Origin: Thaumasiovibrio sp047250365
Lineage (GTDB): Bacteria; Pseudomonadota; Gammaproteobacteria; Enterobacterales; Vibrionaceae
Length of the DNA: 64,000 nucleotides
Direction: 5' to 3'
NCBI RefSeq assembly: GCF_047250365.1
Contig: NZ_JBLBVL010000008.1
Coordinates: forward strand, 1-64,000
Shown here: piece after piece, positions 25,941 to 32,515 of the stretch
Numbering within the stretch: position 1 is the stretch's first letter
Layout of the letters: each line of letters starts with the position of its first letter
Notes under the pieces: model-generated
Databases searched by the model: none
What the model was told of the DNA's origin: nothing
Seen by the model: only the letters and a program-made list of their open reading frames with translations
Translations under genes and position numbers: made by a program

Positions 25941-28343
25941 ATGACCTCACAAAGAACCGAAGCCGATACTCGTGCCGATTTGATTGATCCTATGTTAGTT
26001 AAATGCGGTTGGGGTAGCACAGAGCATAGCTATATTCGCCGTGAGGTCATATGTCCTGGCCGTATCATGAACGGTGGTAAGCGTGGCACTAAAGTCTCGT
26101 CAGACTACGTTCTAGAATACAAAGGTAAAAAGCTGGGTGTCGTTGAGGCAAAGAAAGAGTCTTTGTCTTACTCCGAAGGTGTGCGACAAGCTATCGACTA
26201 TGCGACTCGTCTTCAATGTAGGATTGCTTACGCCACCAATGGTCATGATATCTATGAGATAGACATGGTCACAGGGGTTCAGAAGCTTGTTGATAGATAC
26301 CTTAGCCCTGATGAGTTATGGGCATTAACCTTTACCGATTCTGGCTGTGCGGCTGAATGGCGACAACGCTTTGCTGATGTGCCTTTTGAAACAAAGGGTG
26401 GTAGTTGGACGGCTCGTTACTACCAAGAAAACGCTATCAACAACGCGCTAGAGGCGATTGCGAAAGGTGATGATCGAATTCTGTTAACACTGGCAACGGG
26501 AACGGGTAAAACCTTCATAGCATTCCAACTTGCCTGGAAACTATTTTACTCTCGCTGGTCAAAAGCATCTCAAAACGATATTTCAAAAGCGACTCGCCGC
26601 CCACGTATCCTATTCCTTGCCGACCGTAACATCCTTGCCGACCAAGCGTTCAACTCATTCTCGCCCTTCTCTGAAGACGCGATCATTCGAATAGAACCAA
26701 AAGAAGTAAAAAAGGCAGGTCGAGTCCCGAAGAATGGTTCTATCTTTTTTACTATCTTCCAAACGTTTATGTCAGGCAAAGATGAAAACGGTGAAGATGC
26801 ACCATACTTTGGTGAGTACCCAGCAGACTTCTTTGATTTCATCATGATTGACGAATGTCACCGAGGTGGTGCAAAAGATGAAAGTTCGTGGCGTGGTGTT
26901 CTAGAATATTTTGATTCTGCCGTTCAACTAGGTTTAACGGCAACACCAAAGCGCAAAGACAACACGGATACTTACAAATACTTCGGTGAGCCTGTTTATA
27001 GTTATACTTTGAAAGAAGGCATTAATGATGGCTTCTTAACACCTTTCAAGGTGTTACCTATCGTCAGTACTATGGATGAGTACGTCTATACCAAGGGTGA
27101 TGGAGTCATCATTGATGGAGAGCCTAAAGAGGGGCATGTATACAAGGAAGGTGATTTCAACCGCATCATCACTATCCCTGCTCGTGAGAAAAAGCGAGTG
27201 CATTATTGGATGGATAAGTTTAACCCTAAAGAGAAAACCATCGTGTTCTGCGCCACTCAAGAGCACGCTGCTTTGGTACGTGATTTCATCAATGAATATG
27301 CAGCATATAAAAAGTGGACAAATAATCCTTCTTATTGTGTTCGAGTTACCGCAGATGACGGTAAAGCGGGAGAAACCGATCTTAAGGTCTTCCAAGATAA
27401 TGAAAAGACAATTCCCACAATTTTAACTACCTCACGCAAGCTATCGACAGGGGTTGATGCCCGAAATGTTCGTAACATTGTTTTGATGCGTGAATGTAAA
27501 AACATGATTGAGTTTAAGCAAATCGTTGGGCGAGGAACTCGTGTTTTTGACGGGAAAGACTATTTCACTATCTATGATTTTGTAAAAGCCTATCATAACT
27601 TTGCTGACCCTGAATGGGATGGCGAGCCGTTAGAGCCTGAAGATCCCAAACCTCGTGGTGGAGGCAAACCATGTGATAAATGTGGGCAGCAGCCTTGTGC
27701 CTGTGATCCAACTGAACCTAAGCCATGTAAAGAGTGCGGTGCGTTACCATGTATTTGCGAGAAGAAAAAGAAAGTTAAGATTAAGCTCAGTGATGGTAAA
27801 GAACGTTCTATCAAGCACATCAGCTCAGTAATGTACTGGCATGGAGATAAACCAATAACAGCTCATGAGTTCATGCAGTTAATGTTTGATGACCTGCCTA
27901 AGTTTTTTGAAAACGAAGATAAGCTACGTGAGATTTGGTCAGATGCGACTACGCGAGAACAGTTACTATTGAACTTAGCTGAGCATGGATATGACGCAGA
28001 GAAGCTCGGTGCGATGAAAGAGCTAATTGATGCTGAAAATAGTGATGTTTACGATGTGCTTGCTTATGTCGCCTATGCGGCTGAAACCAAATCTCGTGCT
28101 ACTCGTGTAGCAGACGCTAGAACGACAATTGATACTGCATTCACAGATAATAATCAGCAAGATTTTATCCACTTCATTTTAGGTAAGTATGTTGAAGATG
28201 GAGAAGGTGAACTTCTTCCTAAGAAGATGCCAAGTCTACTGACATTGAAGTACAAGACGCCGAAAGACGCAGTGGATTTATTTGGTTCTCCCGCTGTTAT
28301 ACGGGAGACATTCTTAGGGTTTCAGAAGTATTTGTATAGCTGA
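25941..28343 (+). CDS. hsdR: Type I restriction-modification endonuclease/translocase subunit
   Basis: HsdR translocates DNA and cuts unmodified DNA at a distance. The 800-residue protein is the size of the EcoEI (type IB) class. The N-terminal nuclease domain has SSDYVLEYKGKKLGVVEAKK, the PD-(D/E)XK signature. The SF2 motor has Walker A TLATGTGKTFIA, DECH box MIDECHRGG, motif III TATPKR, and the late motif QIVGRGTRVFDG. Between motor and C-terminal domain is an unusual Cys-rich insertion (about residues 578-607) with two C-x2-C-G...P-C-x-C units. The last 75 bp are duplicated at 29999-30073. Confidence 0.95.
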   Translation: MTSQRTEADTRADLIDPMLVKCGWGSTEHSYIRREVICPGRIMNGGKRGTKVSSDYVLEYKGKKLGVVEAKKESLSYSEGVRQAIDYATRLQCRIAYATNGHDIYEIDMVTGVQKLVDRYLSPDELWALTFTDSGCAAEWRQRFADVPFETKGGSWTARYYQENAINNALEAIAKGDDRILLTLATGTGKTFIAFQLAWKLFYSRWSKASQNDISKATRRPRILFLADRNILADQAFNSFSPFSEDAIIRIEPKEVKKAGRVPKNGSIFFTIFQTFMSGKDENGEDAPYFGEYPADFFDFIMIDECHRGGAKDESSWRGVLEYFDSAVQLGLTATPKRKDNTDTYKYFGEPVYSYTLKEGINDGFLTPFKVLPIVSTMDEYVYTKGDGVIIDGEPKEGHVYKEGDFNRIITIPAREKKRVHYWMDKFNPKEKTIVFCATQEHAALVRDFINEYAAYKKWTNNPSYCVRVTADDGKAGETDLKVFQDNEKTIPTILTTSRKLSTGVDARNVRNIVLMRECKNMIEFKQIVGRGTRVFDGKDYFTIYDFVKAYHNFADPEWDGEPLEPEDPKPRGGGKPCDKCGQQPCACDPTEPKPCKECGALPCICEKKKKVKIKLSDGKERSIKHISSVMYWHGDKPITAHEFMQLMFDDLPKFFENEDKLREIWSDATTREQLLLNLAEHGYDAEKLGAMKELIDAENSDVYDVLAYVAYAAETKSRATRVADARTTIDTAFTDNNQQDFIHFILGKYVEDGEGELLPKKMPSLLTLKYKTPKDAVDLFGSPAVIRETFLGFQKYLYS
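28269..28343 (+). repeat. Direct repeat copy 1: 3' end of hsdR
   Basis: The final 75 bp of intact hsdR. The first 40 bp (28269-28308) are identical to 29999-30038; the remaining 35 bp differ at a handful of positions. With copy 2 it brackets the kwaA-kwaB pair. Confidence 0.9.
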
Positions 28344-28401
28344 TGAAAAGTGATATCGAAAGCACTATACTGTTTTTAAATACAGTGTTGGAAGTGTGCT
28401 T

Positions 28402-28998
28402 ATGAACTTATCCAGAACTATAGATAAAGTCGGGCTGTATGTGCTCTCGTTGGTTTTACTTTTTGTTTTCATCATCATTTTGACTATTAATGTACCTTAT
28501 TGCTTTGGCTCTGATTGTCACTTTGTTGGTATGGAAGCAATGCCGAAAATTGCTTTTGATAACATTGCAACTTTGGTTGCAGTACTTGGAATCATCATTG
28601 GTGGTCTTTTCTATCATCGTTTTGAATATGAATTAAAAGGTGGTAGCCAAGACTCAATGAAGATTGAACAATCCAAGAGCGAGAGTTATGAGCATCTGAC
28701 GTTTTTAGCTACCTATATCATTCCTTTTTTAGGTTTTTCATTCGATGAACCTAGAAAACTGGTGGCATATATATTGTTATTGATAGTTATTGGGTTCATT
28801 TTTGTTCGGACTGATAAGTATTATGCAAATCCAACTCTCGCATTGCTTGGCTATAAGCTATTTAAGGCTGACATTGAGTGTCGTGGAGTTAGATATCACA
28901 ACATAGTCCTCATAGGAAAAGACTCCGTAGAGGCTAATGATAATGTTAACTATAAATTTTTATCAGACAGCGTCTGTTTTGTAAGGAAAATTGAATGA
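28402..28998 (+). CDS. kwaA: Kiwa antiphage protein KwaA, membrane sensor
   Basis: 198 residues from ATG 28402, which has GGAAG upstream; a GTG two codons earlier is also in frame. Four hydrophobic segments are predicted at about residues 9-30, 53-71, 99-113 and 117-136, with a soluble C-terminal part. In Kiwa, KwaA is the membrane protein that senses phage attachment and assembles with KwaB. Identification rests on size, the four-segment topology and the 4-bp ATGA overlap with a KwaB-like gene, not on a catalytic motif. The pair is co-directional with hsdR but bracketed by duplicated hsdR ends. Confidence 0.75.
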   Translation: MNLSRTIDKVGLYVLSLVLLFVFIIILTINVPYCFGSDCHFVGMEAMPKIAFDNIATLVAVLGIIIGGLFYHRFEYELKGGSQDSMKIEQSKSESYEHLTFLATYIIPFLGFSFDEPRKLVAYILLLIVIGFIFVRTDKYYANPTLALLGYKLFKADIECRGVRYHNIVLIGKDSVEANDNVNYKFLSDSVCFVRKIE

Positions 28999-29954
28999 CA
29001 GTTGATACGTTTAAGAATAGTGTCGATGCTATTATTGCTGATTGTATTGGCATCAAAATGTTTTTTGTAGACACTAATGCAAACCTTAAAGATTCAGATG
29101 TTGATAATCAGGCGTTGACTAGATTAAAGGCAAGTGTTGCAGCAAAACTTAAAACCTCAATTGTTGAAAATGATTCACTGACTCTTCCATTGCTTTCTAA
29201 CGCTGACGATAGGAAAAATGCATTGTATGAGTTTGATTTTGACGATAAGCCTCTAGAGTTCAACTTATTAGATCAAGCACTAGCACAACGCATTAATGCA
29301 ACAACAACCTATAACATTGGTGATGGGAGCTTTAATGATATTAGTGCGATTATTATTGTACTAACAGGTCGAAATAACGAGACCATTACCTTATACAAAC
29401 ATCAGTACACAGTGTCTGTGTTGCATGCTCAGCAGGGAGCTTTGAATCTATTTAGTTCCAATAATCGCCTTTCGGAGCTAGATTCAAACATCCTAAAAAT
29501 CGATCCTAATTACGTTTTTCTTAAGCTATCAGACAAATTTTATGTAGAGAACGTCAAGACACTGGAAACCTACCTTGGATTCCATGATGTCATTAAGCAT
29601 TCAGCTACCGAGTGTGTTGATACCTTAGCAGACTTAGATTTGATTGAAGACACGCAGCCTATGAAGCTGAGAGTTGATAGTGAAGACATGGCTTTTTCAA
29701 GGAAACTAGCTAAAGTTGCACGTAACTCTCCTGTAATGGGACAGGTTGAAAACAGTGACATCATCAGTTTTGCCAGAAAGCACAACTATTTGAGTCAAAA
29801 CCTTAAACTCAATGATAACGGTGATAAATTTGTGCTAGCAACCAAAAAATCGCAAAACCATTTCATTAAGCTGATGAGTGATGATTACCTTGAATCGGAA
29901 TTGACTAAAATTCAATATGATAGTCTAGCTAAAGATAAGATTTCACCTGAGTAG
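28995..29954 (+). CDS. kwaB: Kiwa antiphage protein KwaB (DUF4868)
   Basis: 319 residues, the usual length of KwaB (about 315). The pattern of LYEFDFDDKPLEFNLLDQ, then IIIVLTGRNNETITLYKHQY, and SDKFYVENVKTLETYLGF with HSATECVDTLADLDLIED fits DUF4868. KwaB binds DNA and blocks phage late transcription and replication when the KwaA-KwaB complex is activated, and is counteracted in E. coli by Gam acting through RecBCD. Its ATG overlaps the kwaA stop. It is predicted soluble, with no signal peptide. Confidence 0.82.
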   Translation: MTVDTFKNSVDAIIADCIGIKMFFVDTNANLKDSDVDNQALTRLKASVAAKLKTSIVENDSLTLPLLSNADDRKNALYEFDFDDKPLEFNLLDQALAQRINATTTYNIGDGSFNDISAIIIVLTGRNNETITLYKHQYTVSVLHAQQGALNLFSSNNRLSELDSNILKIDPNYVFLKLSDKFYVENVKTLETYLGFHDVIKHSATECVDTLADLDLIEDTQPMKLRVDSEDMAFSRKLAKVARNSPVMGQVENSDIISFARKHNYLSQNLKLNDNGDKFVLATKKSQNHFIKLMSDDYLESELTKIQYDSLAKDKISPE

Positions 29955-29989
29955 AGTGTAAGCTGTGGTAAGCAGTGTGATTTAGTCTG

Positions 29990-30073
29990 GATAAAGCCGC
30001 AGTGGATTTATTTGGTTCTCCCGCTGTTATACGGGAGATGTTCTTAGGGTTCCAGAAGCACCTGTACAGTTAA
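29990..30073 (+). pseudogene. Remnant of an hsdR 3' end
   Basis: In the hsdR frame this stretch encodes AVDLFGSPAVIREMFLGFQK then HLYS and a stop, matching the last 25 residues of the intact HsdR (which ends ETFLGFQKYLYS). It is not preceded by the rest of the gene. Differences in the second half look like those between alleles rather than random decay. It is direct repeat copy 2 (29999-30073). Confidence 0.85.
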
Positions 30074-30569
30074 TAGCGCTCATTAGTTCATGGATGGCCT
30101 CTAACTCAATCTTCTTATCTAGAAGCGCAGAATCCAATTCGGATAACTTGCGTGTGATGAGTGGCTCGTACATTTTGTAGTTTTCCGTGAGTTGACTGAA
30201 TACATCTCGTTTTTTGCGCAGTGCGCTACTGTCTTCTTTTAGTTTTTGTGTGTGCAGCTTAAGCTCTTGAAAGTGAGAGGGTATTTCTGTTCTTTCAATA
30301 TGCTCAGAAGGTGGTTCAATGAGGTCTAAACTTTCAGATTCAAAGCTGAAAAGACGTTTAAATGATGCATTTTGAGTACGCTTCGGGCAAAGGCGCTCAA
30401 CAAGGTTTTGTTGCTCTAGGCGGTATAAGTGATTATGCATACACTTACGAACTTCATGCAGGGCTAAGTTATCGTTTGATGACTCAAGCAAGACAAGTAA
30501 AAGCTGCTCAGTTTTGAAAGTTTCGGGAAGCTTACTAGATAGTAGTTTTATAAAATCGACTTGTTTCAT
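30027..30569 (-). CDS. Winged-helix/coiled-coil protein of unknown function
   Basis: About 180 residues from ATG 30567-30569 (MKQVDFIKLLSSKLP). The N-terminal 70 residues look like a winged helix (FKTEQLLLVLLESSNDNLAL, then MHNHLYRLEQQNLVERLCPK), with the rest a long charged coiled coil (about 100-165). The last codons are read antisense through the hsdR remnant, so before kwaAB arrived this gene probably converged on, and overlapped, the end of the working hsdR. It lies divergent to the Xre gene. Role unknown; a DNA-binding regulator is plausible. A hairpin CCCACTGA/TCAGTGGG (30604-30629) is in its leader. Confidence 0.6.
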   Translation of the reverse strand: MKQVDFIKLLSSKLPETFKTEQLLLVLLESSNDNLALHEVRKCMHNHLYRLEQQNLVERLCPKRTQNASFKRLFSFESESLDLIEPPSEHIERTEIPSHFQELKLHTQKLKEDSSALRKKRDVFSQLTENYKMYEPLITRKLSELDSALLDKKIELEAIHELMSAINCTGASGTLRTSPV

Positions 30570-30692
30570 TATGCTTTCATTAGTGTTTTGAAAATATAGA
30601 AAACCCACTGACGATTACTCATCAGTGGGGGGGATTCAGCCAAATTAGACAGCGGCAAACTGAACTAGGCTGAGTGATTAGTAAACCACGAG

Positions 30693-30708
30693 ACACACTA
30701 TAGTGTGT
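30693..30708. promoter_or_regulatory. 16-bp perfect palindrome, putative Xre operator
   Basis: ACACACTATAGTGTGT is a perfect palindrome 24 bp before the Xre start codon, between the divergent winged-helix and Xre genes. The short symmetrical form resembles operators of autoregulating controller (C) proteins of restriction-modification systems. Confidence 0.6.
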
Positions 30709-30709
30709 T

Positions 30710-30725
30710 TTGTGATATTTCACAA
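30710..30725. promoter_or_regulatory. Second inverted repeat upstream of the Xre gene
   Basis: TTGTGA-TATT-TCACAA begins two bases after the 16-bp palindrome and ends 7 bp before the start codon. Two adjacent symmetrical sites fit the paired-operator switch used by C-protein-like regulators. Confidence 0.5.
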
Positions 30726-30732
30726 GATTAAA

Positions 30733-30963
30733 ATGAAGAATCAGATTGCGATTGAATTCGGAGAAAGACTAGCCTCTCAAAGAAAAAAGAAAGGCTTATT
30801 GCAGAAAGAACTATCAGAGCTTTGCGGTTTTAGTTTGAACTATGTGGGAGTCTTAGAGCGTGGTGAAAAAAACATCACATTAGAGAAGGTGTTTGTTCTA
30901 GCAGAAAAGCTAGAGTGCTCTCTGTATGATTTGATTCCAGCTCAAGGAACAACAAGCGAGTAG
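30733..30963 (+). CDS. Xre-family HTH regulator (controller-protein-like)
   Basis: 76 residues from ATG 30733 (MKNQIAIEFGERLASQRKKK); a GTG ten codons upstream lies within the palindromic operator and is less likely. LLQKELSELCGFSLNYVGVL is a Cro/C1-type HTH, followed by ERGEKNITLEKVFVLAEKLE. It is nearly all HTH, like C proteins that time restriction-modification expression. It is not adjacent to hsdM, so it may control the divergent winged-helix gene, itself, or the island. Two palindromes directly upstream suggest autoregulation. Confidence 0.8.
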   Translation: MKNQIAIEFGERLASQRKKKGLLQKELSELCGFSLNYVGVLERGEKNITLEKVFVLAEKLECSLYDLIPAQGTTSE

Positions 30964-31264
30964 GTTGGGTTGCCTCAAAGAGACGTATCTCCTACATTTG
31001 TTGATAGCATAGCTGCCTGCCCGTACTTTCATGCTATGATCTGTTAGGCGGATAGATTTTTAAAAGTGTATAGACAGAGGTGTTTTCTTTAATGGTCTAT
31101 ACAAAAGTATCACATGGGTAGTGCTGTTAATAAAATTCAATGGTGCGGATTTATTGATACCCTTGGTTTTACTGGTTTGGTTGCTTGTAACTCACACACA
31201 CACATCGTGAGTATACACAAAAATTCCGTATAACCGTTCTAATCCATATGGATTAAACAGAGAC
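30964..31264. other. Right end of the island and junction with the chromosome
   Basis: No convincing gene. It contains an extended -10 sequence TGCTATGAT (31032-31040) pointing right, the putative attR (31058-31077), and GTCTATACA (31095-31103), an inverted match to TGTATAGAC inside attR. A 39-codon ORF from 31113 exists but has no support. CTCAC/GTGAG around 31186-31206 can pair weakly. Confidence 0.5.
31058..31077 (+). repeat. Putative attR core
   Basis: TTTTAAAAGTGTATAGACAG, 19/20 identical to 8621-8640. It defines the right island boundary. TGTATAGAC within it pairs with GTCTATACA at 31095-31103, possibly recombinase-binding arms. Confidence 0.65.
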
Positions 31265-31294
31265 AAAAAAGAGCCCATCATGGGCTCTTTTTTT
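31265..31294. terminator. Bidirectional terminator downstream of the methyltransferase gene
   Basis: AAAAAAGAGCCCA-TCA-TGGGCTCTTTTTTT is a near-perfect hairpin with A and T runs on each side. It ends the minus-strand methyltransferase transcript. Confidence 0.9.
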
Positions 31295-31334
31295 ATGTCG
31301 CTATTCACCATTGTGAGCGTGAATTTGCGGCTGC

Positions 31335-32366
31335 TTATGCTTTTACCGCTACAATCAGGTTACGGTTGATCGATTGATCGACGCGATGCAAGTAACCGAC
31401 GTAGGGGGCTTCGCTAAGAACGTGGAAGCCTGCTTGCTGCAAGGTGTCAGCCAAGTCTGTCCACTTCAGGGTAAACTCGTTGAACGATAGAACAATCGCG
31501 CCTTGTGGACGTAACATTTGACGCCATGCCGGCAGTGCCTCTTCGAGTAGCGTGAGCGGGCTACGGTTCATCTTGGTCTCTTTGGCATTTTTACTGCCGT
31601 GCTGAACCCCGTAAGGGAGATCAGAGACCATGATGTCACAGCTATTTTTCTTAACCAGTTTATCTGCGATGCGGGTATCTGCCGCCATCACCTTCATGGT
31701 TTGTATCTCGCCGCTGTTGTATGCCTGTTTGTCTGCGGCGGTTTCTACCACAAAGCAGTCCGCCAGTTTTTTACCGGCTTCTCCGGTGCGCTTCTCTTTC
31801 TTCGCTTTATGCTTGTACTTACCTGTTTTTAGGTATTTGACAATAAAGGTCTGAATTTCTTGTACCCATTTTGCGTTGATCTCAACACCAACCACATCAA
31901 GACCAAGAATTAACCCTTCATACAATGTGGTGCCTTTGCCACACATTGGGTCAATCAACGTCTTCTTTGCGGTGTTGGTGCCGCAGGCACTCAGGGCAAG
32001 ATTTAGCATTAAGCGGGTAAACTGCTCGTTGGTTTTGCCAATATAGCGCAGAATTTGGCTCATGCTTTCTGGGAAGCTGTTATATGGCGCCGGTGTTAGC
32101 GGTCGCATAAGACCGTCAGGAAGGAGCTCGAACAGCGCGTAATAGATTGAAGATGCCGACAACAATGTCTGTGCGCGATCATCTAATGGGGTCGACGTCG
32201 AAAAGCAGATGGCAGCGGGTAAGCCCACCTCACGTTCTCCAACATCTTTTACAGTAATGTTCTCGGCGCCAAGCATGGCAGTGAGTTCAGCACAAGCTAT
32301 GTGTAGTGCTGTATCGAAGTAGATTCGATTGTGGCCAGGGTTAGCCAATATTGCGTAATGAAACAC
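31335..32366 (-). CDS. TRM11/UPF0020-type SAM-dependent (tRNA guanine-N2?) methyltransferase
   Basis: 343 residues. The C-terminal Rossmann methyltransferase domain has DPMCGKGTTLYEGLILGLDV (SAM motif I region) and the catalytic SDLPYGVQHG, the D/N-x-P-Y variant typical of UPF0020/TRM11 enzymes that methylate N2 of a tRNA guanine. The N-terminal part resembles the THUMP-associated region. Between them is a Lys-rich loop (KYLKTGKYKHKAKKEKRTGE) suitable for RNA contact. The start is GTG. It is monocistronic with a strong terminator, lying between island and flagellar locus. Substrate not established. Confidence 0.75.
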   Translation of the reverse strand: MFHYAILANPGHNRIYFDTALHIACAELTAMLGAENITVKDVGEREVGLPAAICFSTSTPLDDRAQTLLSASSIYYALFELLPDGLMRPLTPAPYNSFPESMSQILRYIGKTNEQFTRLMLNLALSACGTNTAKKTLIDPMCGKGTTLYEGLILGLDVVGVEINAKWVQEIQTFIVKYLKTGKYKHKAKKEKRTGEAGKKLADCFVVETAADKQAYNSGEIQTMKVMAADTRIADKLVKKNSCDIMVSDLPYGVQHGSKNAKETKMNRSPLTLLEEALPAWRQMLRPQGAIVLSFNEFTLKWTDLADTLQQAGFHVLSEAPYVGYLHRVDQSINRNLIVAVKA

Positions 32367-32466
32367 CGTAATTTACCTAATAATCGATGAGTGGGTTAGG
32401 GCAAAAATAATGCTGCAAACCTAGCATCGAACGGCAAGAGGGTCAATTTCTAGAAGGGAAAGAAAA

Positions 32467-32489
32467 CGGCGCTTGAGTGTAAAGCGCCG
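32467..32489 (-). terminator. Terminator at the end of the fliM-flhA operon
   Basis: CGGCGCTT and AAGCGCCG form an 8-bp stem (7-nt loop). On the minus strand it is followed by TTTTCTTT. It lies directly after the flhA stop. Confidence 0.75.
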
Positions 32490-32515
32490 CTAGAGGACAA
32501 ATGGCCTAGAATTAC

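Larger units (their letters stand above)
8621..31077. mobile_element. GInt / Gamma-Mobile-Trio type genomic island carrying defence genes
   Basis: The segment is bounded by near-identical 20-bp direct repeats (8621-8640 and 31058-31077, one mismatch). It lies between ssb and a methyltransferase gene with no tRNA at either edge, and is visibly AT-richer than the flanks. Its left end has three overlapping or adjacent tyrosine recombinase genes plus small HTH/coiled-coil genes, the layout described for GInt islands (ginABCD) and for GMT islands (integrase, gmtY, gmtZ, gmtX) that carry antiphage systems. Cargo includes type I restriction-modification, Kiwa and an unrecognised operon. Assignment to these named classes is from memory of family layout; the boundaries come from the sequence. 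Confidence 0.8.

Noticed and set aside
8621..31077. tRNA-associated integration
   Set aside because: No tRNA-like cloverleaf or tRNA 3' end was seen at either boundary.
31180..31205. CA-dinucleotide run as a tandem repeat or CRISPR-like feature
   Set aside because: Only a few CA units; no repeat-spacer pattern anywhere in the window.
31113..31232. A 39-codon ORF right of attR
   Set aside because: Short, low complexity at the end (His/Thr from CA repeats), no ribosome-binding site.
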